Assembly: GCA_964477275.1 (NCBI GenBank)
Contig: CAYZDV010000071.1
Location: forward strand, 1-10,077
Source of the DNA: CAYZDV01 sp964477275
GTDB taxonomy: Bacteria > Acidobacteriota > Aminicenantia > Aminicenantales > Aminicenantaceae
Direction of reading: 5' to 3'
DNA: 10,077 nucleotides
The notes beneath the pieces are model-generated. The model was not told the origin of the DNA. It did no database searches and saw only the letters and a program-made list of their open reading frames with translations. Within the stretch, counting starts at the first letter, position 1, and each line of letters opens with the position of its first letter. The translations under genes were made by a program, and so were the position numbers. Shown here piece by piece: positions 1 through 7,505 of the stretch.

Positions 1-20
1 TAGAAACCGAGGAGAAAACG

Positions 21-1322
21 ATGGTTTTAAGCAGGAAGGATTTCGAGGGAAAAAAGATCAACTGCGACGATTTTACCCTGGCCGATTTCTTCGAATTCGA
101 AAGCGATGACCTGTTTGAAGTTGCCGCGCATTTCTGGGACTGGATTTCCGATGCGATTGCCAAACAGTACATGGTGTACGGCCAGCCGATCATGACCGCT
201 CCCGGGCCCGAGTTCAAGGTCTTCGACCGCTATACCGGTTCGGTCCGGAATTTTTTGAATTTCTGCTCTTACAATTATCTGGGCTACTCTCTCCACCCTG
301 AAGTCATCAAGGCCGTCAAGGAGGCGTTGAGCAGGTACGGCACAGGAGCGGTCTCCGCGCCTCTTCTCAGCGGATATTACAATCTCCTCAAGCAGCTGGA
401 GGGTGAAATCGCCCTGATAAAAGGCAAAGAGGCGGCGATTGTTTTTTCCACCGGCTATGCAACCAACCTGGGAATTCTTTCGGGTCTTCTCCGGCCCGGC
501 GATGTGGCGGTCATGGACATCCTCTCCCATGCCTCGATCTATGATGGAGTGAGGTTATCCGGCGCCGGGATAAAGGTGTTTAGTCACAACAGCCCCGCTC
601 ATCTGGAAAAAGTTCTCAGAGCCCTGAATACCAAAAGGGCCATCGTCTGCGTTGAAGGCGTTTACAGCATGGATGGAGACCTGGCCAACCTTCCCGAGAT
701 TATCCCCATATGCAAGAAACACGGTGCCAAAATCCTGGTGGACGAAGCGCACGCTTCTCTTGTCTTTGGAGAGAAAGGAGGAGGAGTGGCCGAGCATTTC
801 GGCCTTGAAGACCAGGTGGATATCTCCATCGGCACCTTCAGCAAATCCTTCGGCGCCATCGGCGGCTATGCGGCGGGAAAAGAAAAGTTGATGCTCTATT
901 TGCGGCTGTTTGCGCGCTCATACATGTTTTCCTGCGCCATGGCTCCCCACACGGCTGCGGGCATACTCAAAGTGCTTGAAATCTACCGCAAAGACAAGTC
1001 CGCCCGTAACAGGCTGTGGGAAAACATGCGCTACATGCATGCCAGGCTCAGGGAAGTTGGCCTGGACATCGCCAGCACGAAATCTCCGGTGATTCCGGTC
1101 ATGGCCGGCTCTGACCTGCGGCTGAGGGAAATCAGCAAAAGACTCCAGAAGAGGGGATTGTACACAGGGGTGGTGACCTATCCTGCCGTCTCCAAGAACA
1201 AAACCCGGCTGAGGCTCTCTGTTTCCGCCGCCCACACCAGGGAGCAGATAGATGAGTGTGTGAGGATCCTCAAGGAAGTCTACGAGAGCATGGACGGCTG
1301 GAAGCCGGGAAGCGGCAGATAA
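21..1322 (+). CDS. Alpha-oxoamine synthase, PLP-dependent (serine palmitoyltransferase/KBL-like)
   Basis: The 433-residue product is a fold-type I PLP enzyme of the alpha-oxoamine synthase family. Members condense an amino acid with an acyl-CoA or acyl-ACP and release CO2. Visible landmarks are the FCSYNYLGYS substrate/cofactor region near residues 80-90, a PLP-stacking His in SHASIYDG (H170), the cofactor Asp in LVDEAH (D241) and the Schiff-base Lys in GTFSKSFGAIGG (K275). Before the core sits an acidic, aromatic-rich N-terminal extension of roughly 50 residues. Bacterial serine palmitoyltransferase, 2-amino-3-ketobutyrate CoA ligase, AONS (BioF) and CqsA share this fold. The extension and overall look favour a serine palmitoyltransferase-like enzyme of sphingolipid synthesis, but the substrate cannot be read from motifs alone. 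There is no signal peptide, so it should be cytoplasmic. GAGGAG at 9-14, 6 nt before ATG, supports the start. The next gene begins 108 bp downstream and seems functionally unrelated. Family assignment is firm; the exact reaction is inference. Confidence 0.9.
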   Translation: MVLSRKDFEGKKINCDDFTLADFFEFESDDLFEVAAHFWDWISDAIAKQYMVYGQPIMTAPGPEFKVFDRYTGSVRNFLNFCSYNYLGYSLHPEVIKAVKEALSRYGTGAVSAPLLSGYYNLLKQLEGEIALIKGKEAAIVFSTGYATNLGILSGLLRPGDVAVMDILSHASIYDGVRLSGAGIKVFSHNSPAHLEKVLRALNTKRAIVCVEGVYSMDGDLANLPEIIPICKKHGAKILVDEAHASLVFGEKGGGVAEHFGLEDQVDISIGTFSKSFGAIGGYAAGKEKLMLYLRLFARSYMFSCAMAPHTAAGILKVLEIYRKDKSARNRLWENMRYMHARLREVGLDIASTKSPVIPVMAGSDLRLREISKRLQKRGLYTGVVTYPAVSKNKTRLRLSVSAAHTREQIDECVRILKEVYESMDGWKPGSGR

Positions 1323-1329
1323 ACGTCCA

Positions 1330-1348
1330 TCTGGAAACAGAACTTTTT
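1330..1348 (+). terminator. Weak candidate intrinsic terminator after the oxoamine synthase
   Basis: Eight bases after the stop codon, TCTG (1330-1333) and CAGA (1338-1341) can pair around a GAAA tetraloop, followed by AC and a run of five T (1344-1348). The stem is only 4 bp, so it would be a weak terminator at best. The rest of the 108-bp gap (1323-1430) becomes very A/T-rich toward the next gene, as expected for a promoter/leader region. No promoter hexamer pair there had convincing spacing. Confidence 0.25.
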
Positions 1349-1430
1349 GATTTTCTCCCGGGTTTTTGATAAAAATTGTTAGTGATTGATTAGCCATAAT
1401 AATAAAAAATAAAACAAAAAAGGAGAAACG

Positions 1431-3827
1431 ATGATTCGAGCAAAGCGATTTTACCGGAGCCTGGCTTTTCTGGGCCTGTTCGCACTTCTGTTGAACGTGT
1501 CGGCCTTCCCGCTCCAGGCGAAAAAGACCACAGCGCCACAGAAAATCTATTCCACCGACCCGGCACTCCGCATGCAGTGGTTCGGCCAGCACCTGGAGAT
1601 GAGCAGGAACTCGCCGTTCAAGGACCTCAAGTGGCAGCACATCGGCCCGACCAATATCAGCGGCAGATGCACCGACATCGCCGTGGTCGCGCCTAAAGGA
1701 AAAAACTACACTATCTACGTGGCCACCGCCTCGGGCGGGGTCTGGAAAACGGTCAACGAGGGAACAACCTGGGAACCGGTCTTCGACCAGGCCGCTTCGA
1801 CTTCGATCGGCGATGTGACCGTGGCTCCTTCCAACCCGGATATCGTCTGGGTGGGGACTGGAGAGGCGAACATCTTCCGCAGCTCCATGGCCGGCTGCGG
1901 AGCGTATAAGTCCACCGACAGCGGAAAGACATGGCAGCACATGGGACTCATCGGAACCCATACCATCCCCCGCATCGTCATCCACCCCGAAAATCCGGAT
2001 GTCGTCTACGTGGCCGCTTCGGGTCATGAATGGACCGACAATGAAGAGCGCGGCGTCTTCAAGACCGAAGACGGCGGAAAAACATGGGACAGGGTCCTTT
2101 ACATCAACGAGAAGACCGGCGCCATCGACCTGGTCATGGACCCTTCTGACAGCAACACCCTCTATGCCGCCACCTGGCAGAGAATCCGGAAAAAGTGGAA
2201 CGATCCCCGAAACGAGCCGGGTTATACAGGAAGCGGGATTTATAAAACAACTGATGGCGGCAAGACCTGGAAGCCCGTCAATGCCGGACTTCCCGAAGCC
2301 CGCTACAGAGGACGGATTGGTTTGGATATCTGTCGCTCCAGTCCGAATATCCTCTACGCCCTGGTCGACAACTACGAAATCGGCCGCGAGCCGACCGAAG
2401 CAGAAAAGGCCAGCGATTACGGACTTCCCTCGAGCGGCATCATCAAGGGCGCGACGGTTTACCGCTCGGATGACAGGGCAGAGAGCTGGAAGCAGGTGAG
2501 CGGGATGACTCCGGAGCAGATGCAGCTCATGATGCGCCATTCCGGAACCTACGGCTGGGTCTTTGGGCAGATCCGGGTCGACCCTAACGATGAGAACACG
2601 GTTTACATCATGGGTGTTCCCCTGAGTGTTTCCACTGACGGCGGAAAAACCTTTCGAACCATTGCCCGCGAAGTCCATGTCGACCACCACGGGATGTGGA
2701 TCGACCCTGACAATTCCTCCTATATCGTCAACGTCAATGACGGCGGTATCGCTATCTCCTACGACAAAGGAGAGACCTGGAAGACCTTCACCCACAATCT
2801 CCCTGTCTGCCAGTTTTTCAACATCTCTTACGATATGGCGAACCCGTTTCGCGTCTACGGCTCCATGCAGGACCACGGCAGCTTCAGAGGAGTGATCGAC
2901 CTCAGCCGCGGTCGGGACAGGATTCCGGCCGTGGAATTCGAGAGCGCTCCTGGCGGGGAAGGCAGCACCCACGCGATCGACCCCACCAATCCCGATATCG
3001 TTTATTCGGCCGGCTTCTACGGCCGCATCACCCGGACCGACCTGAGCAGGGGATTGGGGGAGGGGAGGAAAAATATCTATCCCGCCAGGTTTGAAAACGA
3101 GCCCCGGCTCAGAGGGCAGTGGCTGGCGCCCATCATTCTTTCTCCCCATCATCCGGATACGGTGTTCCTCGGTCTGCAGTATCTATTCCGCTCCCGGTTC
3201 AAAGGGGATGTCTGGGAGAGAATCAGTCCGGACATGACCTACAACATAAAGTCTGAGATGGGAGATATTCCCTATCAAACGATTTTCTCGGTCTCCGAGT
3301 CTCCTCTCAAGGAAGGGCTCATCTACGCGGGGACCGACGACGGCAAAGTCCACATGACCATGGACGGCGGCCGGAGCTGGCAGGAAATCATGAAAGGTCT
3401 GCCTTACAAGAAGTGGGTATCCCGGATTGTCGCTTCAGCCCATGGTATGAGCACAGTCTATATGACCCAGAACGGAAAGAGGGACGATGATTTTGCCGCC
3501 TATGTCTGGAAGTCCACAGATTACGGAAAGACCTGGATGGATATCTCTCGAGGCATCCCGCTCGGCCCGGTGAACGTGATCAGGGAAGACCCGGTCAACA
3601 AGGATATTCTCTACGTGGGGACAGACATCGGCGTCTATGTCACCAAGGACGGCGGAAAGACCTGGAACGTGCTGGGCGGGAACCTGCCCTCGACCTTCGT
3701 CCATGACCTGATCATTCACCCCCGGGACAACATCATCGTCATCGCCACTCATGGACGCGGCATGTGGGCCCTGGACGCCAACCCCGTCAACGAAAAGGAC
3801 AGACTGCGAAGAAGATTTTTTTATTGA
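1431..3827 (+). CDS. Secreted Asp-box (BNR) repeat beta-propeller protein, sortilin/GH74-like fold
   Basis: This 798-residue protein starts with a Sec signal peptide: basic MIRAKR, a hydrophobic stretch to about residue 24, and likely cleavage after LQA near residue 30. The rest is a chain of Asp-box (BNR) motifs of the form S/T-x-D-x-G-x-T-W. I see them at about residues 107-114 (degenerate), 161-168, 212-219, 273-280, 345-353 (degenerate), 401-408, 443-450, 643-650, 695-702 and 738-745. Such repeats build one or two multi-bladed propellers, as in Vps10/sortilin and GH74 xyloglucanases. Databases often call these proteins 'glycosyl hydrolase' from fold similarity; I see no motif that proves catalysis. 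The chain ends about 20 residues after the ATHGRGMWALD motif that closes the last blade, so there is no C-terminal accessory or sorting domain. AAGGAG at 1420-1425, 5 nt before ATG, supports the start. It should be periplasmic or extracellular, perhaps binding protein or glycan. The fold is well supported; function is unknown. Confidence 0.88.
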   Translation: MIRAKRFYRSLAFLGLFALLLNVSAFPLQAKKTTAPQKIYSTDPALRMQWFGQHLEMSRNSPFKDLKWQHIGPTNISGRCTDIAVVAPKGKNYTIYVATASGGVWKTVNEGTTWEPVFDQAASTSIGDVTVAPSNPDIVWVGTGEANIFRSSMAGCGAYKSTDSGKTWQHMGLIGTHTIPRIVIHPENPDVVYVAASGHEWTDNEERGVFKTEDGGKTWDRVLYINEKTGAIDLVMDPSDSNTLYAATWQRIRKKWNDPRNEPGYTGSGIYKTTDGGKTWKPVNAGLPEARYRGRIGLDICRSSPNILYALVDNYEIGREPTEAEKASDYGLPSSGIIKGATVYRSDDRAESWKQVSGMTPEQMQLMMRHSGTYGWVFGQIRVDPNDENTVYIMGVPLSVSTDGGKTFRTIAREVHVDHHGMWIDPDNSSYIVNVNDGGIAISYDKGETWKTFTHNLPVCQFFNISYDMANPFRVYGSMQDHGSFRGVIDLSRGRDRIPAVEFESAPGGEGSTHAIDPTNPDIVYSAGFYGRITRTDLSRGLGEGRKNIYPARFENEPRLRGQWLAPIILSPHHPDTVFLGLQYLFRSRFKGDVWERISPDMTYNIKSEMGDIPYQTIFSVSESPLKEGLIYAGTDDGKVHMTMDGGRSWQEIMKGLPYKKWVSRIVASAHGMSTVYMTQNGKRDDDFAAYVWKSTDYGKTWMDISRGIPLGPVNVIREDPVNKDILYVGTDIGVYVTKDGGKTWNVLGGNLPSTFVHDLIIHPRDNIIVIATHGRGMWALDANPVNEKDRLRRRFFY

Positions 3828-3828
3828 T

Positions 3829-3841
3829 GGGGACGTTCCCC
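3829..3841. repeat. Short perfect hairpin, possible REP-like palindrome
   Basis: Starting one base after the preceding stop codon, GGGGA (3829-3833) and TCCCC (3837-3841) form a perfect 5-bp GC-rich stem around a CGT loop. No T-run follows on either strand, so it does not look like an intrinsic terminator. GGGGAC-type palindromes are often found as intergenic REP-like units linked to REP-associated tyrosine transposases in other genomes; that link is an analogy here, since only one copy lies in the window. The rest of the 85-bp gap to the GH127 gene carries a poor promoter-like pair (TTGAGC at 3860-3865, 17-bp spacer, GATACA at 3883-3888) and the AAGGAGG site at 3901-3907. Confidence 0.35.
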
Positions 3842-3912
3842 GGGCAGCCACCCTTTGACTTGAGCTGTTATCGGGACGCTGTGATACAAGTGTCCATGAA
3901 AAGGAGGCCGGA

Positions 3913-5892
3913 ATGAAGCTCGGAACAAAATGTCTGGTAATTGTCCTCGCGTCGGCCTGCCTCGTTTCTCTTGTCTGTGTGAGGAAAAAAGCGGGAGATT
4001 ATCCCATAAAGCCTGTGGCCTTCACCGAGGTCGAGGTCAATGACGCTTTCTGGCGGCCGCGGCTGGAGGCCAACCGCACGGTAACCATCCCCTTTGCTTT
4101 CCAGAAATGCGAGGAGACCGGCCGCATCGCAAACTTTGCCAGGGCGGCGGGGTTGATGCCCGGCGAGTTCGAAGGCCGCCGCTACAATGATTCCGATGTC
4201 TTCAAGATCATGGAGGGAGCGGCCTATTCGCTGCGGATTCATCCTGACCCCGAGCTCGAAAGATACGTGGATGAGCTCATCGGCCTGATCACCGCAGCCC
4301 AGGAAGAGGATGGTTATCTCTACACGGCCCGGACCATCGACCCCCGGAATCCTCCGGCCGGAGCCGGCGAGGAGCGCTGGTCAAACCTCGGCGCAAGCCA
4401 TGAGCTCTATAACGCCGGTCACATGTACGAAGCTGCCGTGGCCTATTATCAGGCTACCGGCAAGCGCAATTTCCTGGAAGTGGCCATGAAAAACGCCGAT
4501 TTCATCGACAGCGTGTTCGGTCCGGAAAAGAGGCGGGGATTTCCCGGTCACCAGGAAATCGAAATCGGGCTGGTCAAGCTCTACCGGGTCACCGGAGATG
4601 AGAAATACCTCCGGCTGGCCAGGTTTTTCCTGGATGAGCGCGGACCGGACAAGCACAGGAAAATGTTTCCTGACAGCTCGCCGTTTTCCATCTACAACCA
4701 GGACTGGTATCTTCAGGCGCACAAACCGGTCATCGAACAGTCAGAGGCCGTGGGCCATGCTGTCCGCGCCACCTACATGTATTCCGGGATGGCCGATGTG
4801 GCTGCCCTCACCGGAGATGCCGCCTATATCCGGGCCATTGACCGAATCTGGGAAGACGTGGTCTCCCGGAAGATGTACCTGACCGGAGGAATCGGTTCGC
4901 GCCATGAGGGGGAGGCCTTCGGTGAGGCCTACGAACTTCCCAACGCTACAGCCTATAACGAGAGCTGTGCGGCCATCGGGAATGTGTTCTGGAACCACCG
5001 TCTCTTTCTCCTCAACGGAGATGCGCGCTACATCGACGTCCTTGAGAGAACTCTTTACAACGGTCTTCTGGCCGGCATCTCCCTGAGCGGTGATCTCTTC
5101 TTCTATCCCAACCCGCTCGAATCGGACGGCAAGTTTCTCTTCAACCAGGGAGAAGCAACGCGCAAACCCTGGTTCGACTGCGCCTGCTGCCCCGTGAACT
5201 TTGCCCGCTTCATGCCCTCCATTCCGGGCTACGTATATGCCAGCACCGATGACACTCTGTATGTGAACCTTTTTGTGGCCGGCAGGGGAACAGTTGAAGT
5301 CGGAAAAAATCATGTTCAAGTCACGCAAGAGACGGGTTATCCATGGGAGGGAAAAATCCGGATTGTCCTCGAGCCGGAAAAAACGGCTGCGTTTTCGGTC
5401 AGGGTCCGCATTCCCGGCTGGGCCAGGAACGAGCCGGTTCCGAGCGACCTCTACATGTTCGTTGATGAGAGAGACGACCCGGCGACCCTGAAAGTCAACT
5501 CAGAGACGATTCCTCTCAGCCTTGAGAAGGGCTATGCGCGGATTTTTCGCCGGTGGAAAAGCGGGGATGTCATCGAGCTCGATTTGCCCATGCCCGCAAG
5601 GAAGGTGATTGCCGCCGAAAAAGTGAAGGAGGACACGGGAAAAGTCGCTCTGCAGAGAGGGCCGCTCGTTTACTGCTTTGAAGGCGCGGATAACGGCGGA
5701 AAGGTGCTGGGGAGAGGCCTCCCTGACAGTCTGGATTTTCAGTCGGAGTTCCAACCCGACCTCTTGGGCGGAGTCAGCATACTGAAGAGCGCAGACCCGC
5801 AAAATCCGCTGGTGGCCGTTCCCTATTATGCCTGGTCCCATCGGGGAGTAGGGGAGATGGCGGTCTGGCTTGTCCGCTCCCTTTCTCGATAA
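3913..5892 (+). CDS. GH127 (DUF1680) beta-L-arabinofuranosidase, exported or membrane-anchored
   Basis: The 659-residue product is a full-length glycoside hydrolase family 127 enzyme, a retaining hydrolase that releases terminal beta-L-arabinofuranose. The known catalytic set of Bifidobacterium HypBA1 can be placed by motif and spacing: acid/base Glu in GEAF (E334), then Glu and Cys in YNESC (E350, C352), and the CACC motif (C425 as nucleophile, C426). E350, C352, C425 and C426 would hold the zinc. E334 and E350 are 16 residues apart, as in HypBA1 (E322/E338). After an (alpha/alpha)6-type barrel the chain continues into beta-sandwich domains and ends with the family-typical PYYAWSHRG...GEMAVWL. 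The N-terminus (MKLGTKCLVIVLASACLVSLVC) is an export signal; LASAC fits a loose lipobox with C16, but the hydrophobic run continues to C22, so lipoprotein, cleaved or anchored forms remain open. AAGGAGG at 3901-3907, 5 nt before ATG, sets the start. The nearby lyase and LamG-like genes suggest glycan breakdown. Residue assignment is from remembered family knowledge, not an alignment. Confidence 0.92.
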   Translation: MKLGTKCLVIVLASACLVSLVCVRKKAGDYPIKPVAFTEVEVNDAFWRPRLEANRTVTIPFAFQKCEETGRIANFARAAGLMPGEFEGRRYNDSDVFKIMEGAAYSLRIHPDPELERYVDELIGLITAAQEEDGYLYTARTIDPRNPPAGAGEERWSNLGASHELYNAGHMYEAAVAYYQATGKRNFLEVAMKNADFIDSVFGPEKRRGFPGHQEIEIGLVKLYRVTGDEKYLRLARFFLDERGPDKHRKMFPDSSPFSIYNQDWYLQAHKPVIEQSEAVGHAVRATYMYSGMADVAALTGDAAYIRAIDRIWEDVVSRKMYLTGGIGSRHEGEAFGEAYELPNATAYNESCAAIGNVFWNHRLFLLNGDARYIDVLERTLYNGLLAGISLSGDLFFYPNPLESDGKFLFNQGEATRKPWFDCACCPVNFARFMPSIPGYVYASTDDTLYVNLFVAGRGTVEVGKNHVQVTQETGYPWEGKIRIVLEPEKTAAFSVRVRIPGWARNEPVPSDLYMFVDERDDPATLKVNSETIPLSLEKGYARIFRRWKSGDVIELDLPMPARKVIAAEKVKEDTGKVALQRGPLVYCFEGADNGGKVLGRGLPDSLDFQSEFQPDLLGGVSILKSADPQNPLVAVPYYAWSHRGVGEMAVWLVRSLSR

Positions 5893-6171
5893 TACCATTG
5901 GTCACACTTTCCCGGCATAACGGCTCCATCCCTGCCAGTGTTCACCTGTTTATTGGTGAGCCGCAGCATCCGCTCTCTGAGCTCCCATGAAATCAGGCAA
6001 TCAGCTGTTTCTTCATTCCCGCGCTTTTTAAGCGAATGATGGCGAGAACCATAGAGATCCTTCAGGCCCGTGGCTCCGGTTTTTTATCCCGCGCCGCAAC
6101 TCACTTCGTTCATCCTGAGTTTTATACATAAAAGAATTCATCCCATAATCACGTATAAGGAGGAAAAGGAG
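5893..6171. other. 279-bp intergenic region with hairpins and a repeat-like segment
   Basis: No convincing gene lies here. Three things stand out. A hairpin pairs TCACC (5942-5946) with GGTGA (5955-5959) around an 8-nt loop and extends by a wobble pair and a G-C pair, with no T-run after it. A small hairpin pairs CGCTT (6022-6026) with AAGCG (6030-6034). A segment at 6054-6121 reads GAGATCCTTCAGG at one end and CTTCGTTCATCCTGAG at the other. Its right half contains an AACTCA (6098-6103) / TGAGTT (6116-6121) inverted repeat. A T6 run at 6080-6085 follows a sequence that pairs too poorly to be called a terminator. A promoter for the downstream propeller gene is expected, but I could not pick one with confidence. 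Confidence 0.5.
6157..6163 (+). promoter_or_regulatory. Ribosome binding site that fixes the propeller gene start
   Basis: AAGGAGG lies 8 nt before the ATG at 6172. The same reading frame is open upstream to an ATG at 6070, but that start has no purine-rich site and would put a 34-residue tail before the signal peptide. A second AAGGAG (6166-6171) directly abuts the ATG and is too close to act as the main site. Confidence 0.75.
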
Positions 6172-7383
6172 ATGAAGAAGGGACGCGGGTTTGCCTTGAC
6201 TTTGCTGTGGGCTCTGTTTCTCATTTTTCCCTTTTTGAATGCTCAGAAGGTGGAGACTGTCAACGGCGTGCGCATCGTCCACAACGAAAAAGAAGGCGCC
6301 TGGGGAAAAACTCCGAAAGTCTCCATCGAGCTGGTGAAGACGATCGGGGAGCTGGAAGCAGAGGATGAGAATGTGGCTCTCTACCTTCCTTCTGACATTG
6401 TGGCCGATACCAGGGGAAATATCTATATCCTGGACTCCGGAAACCACCGCATCCAGAAATACTCCCCGGACGGCGAGTATCTGGCAACCTTTGGAAGCAA
6501 AGGCCAGGGTCCGGGTGAGCTCTATTATCCTCTTTCTTTAGACATGGATGAGGAAGGATTGCTGTGTGTCGCCGACCCTCAGAACCAGAGAATCCAAATC
6601 CTCAATCCTGACGGAACGGAATACCGGACGATCAGGATGCACAAAGAGCCTGCCGGGGTGACCAGAGTATTGAAAAGCGGCGAACTCCTCGTTGGAGGAG
6701 GCATGATGCTCATTGGCCCTGGGATGGATGAACCCGAAACCCAGCCCGACCTGATGCGAATCATCGACCTGGAGGGAAACGTGGTCAGGACTTTTGTCCG
6801 GCCTCACGATTTCAAAAGTGCACTGGTGAACAGGATGGTCAACCAGTTTCATTTTGCGCCGGACAGGGAAGGAAACGTCTATGTCTCCTTCGATTACCGG
6901 AACCGCATCGAAAAATACTCGCCGGAAGGAGAGTTGCTGTGGAGAGCGGACCGGAAACTGGACTACAGCACAGATCCTCCCAGGGAGAAATCCGGCATGC
7001 AGAGGCGCAGCGGCGGGATGGTCACCGTCCGCATGCCGGAGATGAACAGGTGTTCGTCCGGGATCTCCGTCGATGAGAGAGGTAGGATTTGGGTGGTCAC
7101 CCTGAAGAGGCAGTTGAAAAAGGATGAGAAGGTAGGAACCAATGTGGGGATGATGAGAGGCATGGACGGGACAAGGTCTGTGTCCTTCTCTGTCTCCGGA
7201 AACGTGGAAAAGAGAGAAACCGATGCCTTTTGCCTGGAGGTGTATTCCGGGGATGGCGTTCTGCTCAGGATTTTTCCGCTCGGCCATTTTGTCGACGATA
7301 TCCGCATTGAGAAGGACCGGCTCTTTCTCCTGGACAAGATGCGGGGCGCCCAGTATTTCGAATACCGGATCATGGAGAAGTGA
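6172..7383 (+). CDS. Secreted 6-bladed beta-propeller protein (NHL-like repeats)
   Basis: The 403-residue protein has a Sec signal peptide (MKKGRGF, then hydrophobic LTLLWALFLIFPFL, likely cut near NA|Q at about residue 22-23). It is followed by NHL-like repeats. The clearest are DSGNHRIQKYSPDGE (88-102), DPQNQRIQILNPDG (135-148) and FDYRNRIEKYSPEGE (240-254), each preceded by a D-x-x-G-N/L-x-Y/C-V strand that starts a blade. GSKGQGPGEL after the first repeat is also typical. Bacterial proteins of this '6-bladed beta-propeller' type are common outer-surface or periplasmic proteins of Bacteroidota and Aminicenantes with no known substrate. Between about residues 265 and 345 the repeats are interrupted by a Met/Arg-rich stretch (several GM and RM pairs) that I cannot assign. 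The start is set by AAGGAGG at 6157-6163. A weak hairpin with six T follows the stop codon. The fold call is good; the function is unknown, probably ligand or protein binding. Confidence 0.87.
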   Translation: MKKGRGFALTLLWALFLIFPFLNAQKVETVNGVRIVHNEKEGAWGKTPKVSIELVKTIGELEAEDENVALYLPSDIVADTRGNIYILDSGNHRIQKYSPDGEYLATFGSKGQGPGELYYPLSLDMDEEGLLCVADPQNQRIQILNPDGTEYRTIRMHKEPAGVTRVLKSGELLVGGGMMLIGPGMDEPETQPDLMRIIDLEGNVVRTFVRPHDFKSALVNRMVNQFHFAPDREGNVYVSFDYRNRIEKYSPEGELLWRADRKLDYSTDPPREKSGMQRRSGGMVTVRMPEMNRCSSGISVDERGRIWVVTLKRQLKKDEKVGTNVGMMRGMDGTRSVSFSVSGNVEKRETDAFCLEVYSGDGVLLRIFPLGHFVDDIRIEKDRLFLLDKMRGAQYFEYRIMEK

Positions 7384-7386
7384 TGC

Positions 7387-7405
7387 GCGGAAGTACCGCT
7401 TTTTT
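7387..7405 (+). terminator. Candidate intrinsic terminator after the 6-bladed propeller gene
   Basis: Three bases after the stop codon, GCGG (7387-7390) pairs with CCGC (7396-7399) around an AAGTA loop, followed at once by six T (7400-7405). Position and T-run are right for an intrinsic terminator, but the stem is only 4 bp, all G-C. In the remaining gap to the next gene, TGG-TATAAG at 7462-7470 resembles an extended -10 box without a matching -35. Confidence 0.4.
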
Positions 7406-7505
7406 CCACACGTCATGGCGGGAGGTTCTTTTTCCTGCTGAGTGTTACGCCACATTTGACGTGGTATAAGCTCTGGGACAACTCCATTCGTTGGTGATAC
7501 ATGCC

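Noticed and set aside
1350..1410. Promoter hexamers in the A/T-rich leader of the Asp-box gene
   Set aside because: Several TTGATA/TTGTTA and TAATAA-like strings occur, but none combine good matches with 16-18 bp spacing; in such A/T-rich sequence they are expected by chance.
918..3152. A 744-codon open frame on the minus strand opposite the oxoamine synthase end and most of the Asp-box gene
   Set aside because: It spans two well-supported plus-strand genes and their intergenic gap, and its translation has no recognisable domain. Codon bias of the GC-rich coding strand keeps the opposite frame open.
6066..6085. GC-rich sequence followed by six T, as an intrinsic terminator after GH127
   Set aside because: The bases before the T-run do not form a stem longer than about 3 bp, and the site is some 180 bp past the GH127 stop.
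6070..6171. 34-codon N-terminal extension of the 6-bladed propeller gene
   Set aside because: It would place a tail before a good signal peptide, lacks a ribosome site, and overlaps the repeat-like intergenic segment; the ATG at 6172 has AAGGAGG 8 nt upstream.
7456..7470. TTGACG followed by TATAAG as a promoter before the LamG-like gene
   Set aside because: The hexamers are only 3 bp apart, so they cannot be a normal -35/-10 pair; TGG-TATAAG alone could be an extended -10 but has no support.
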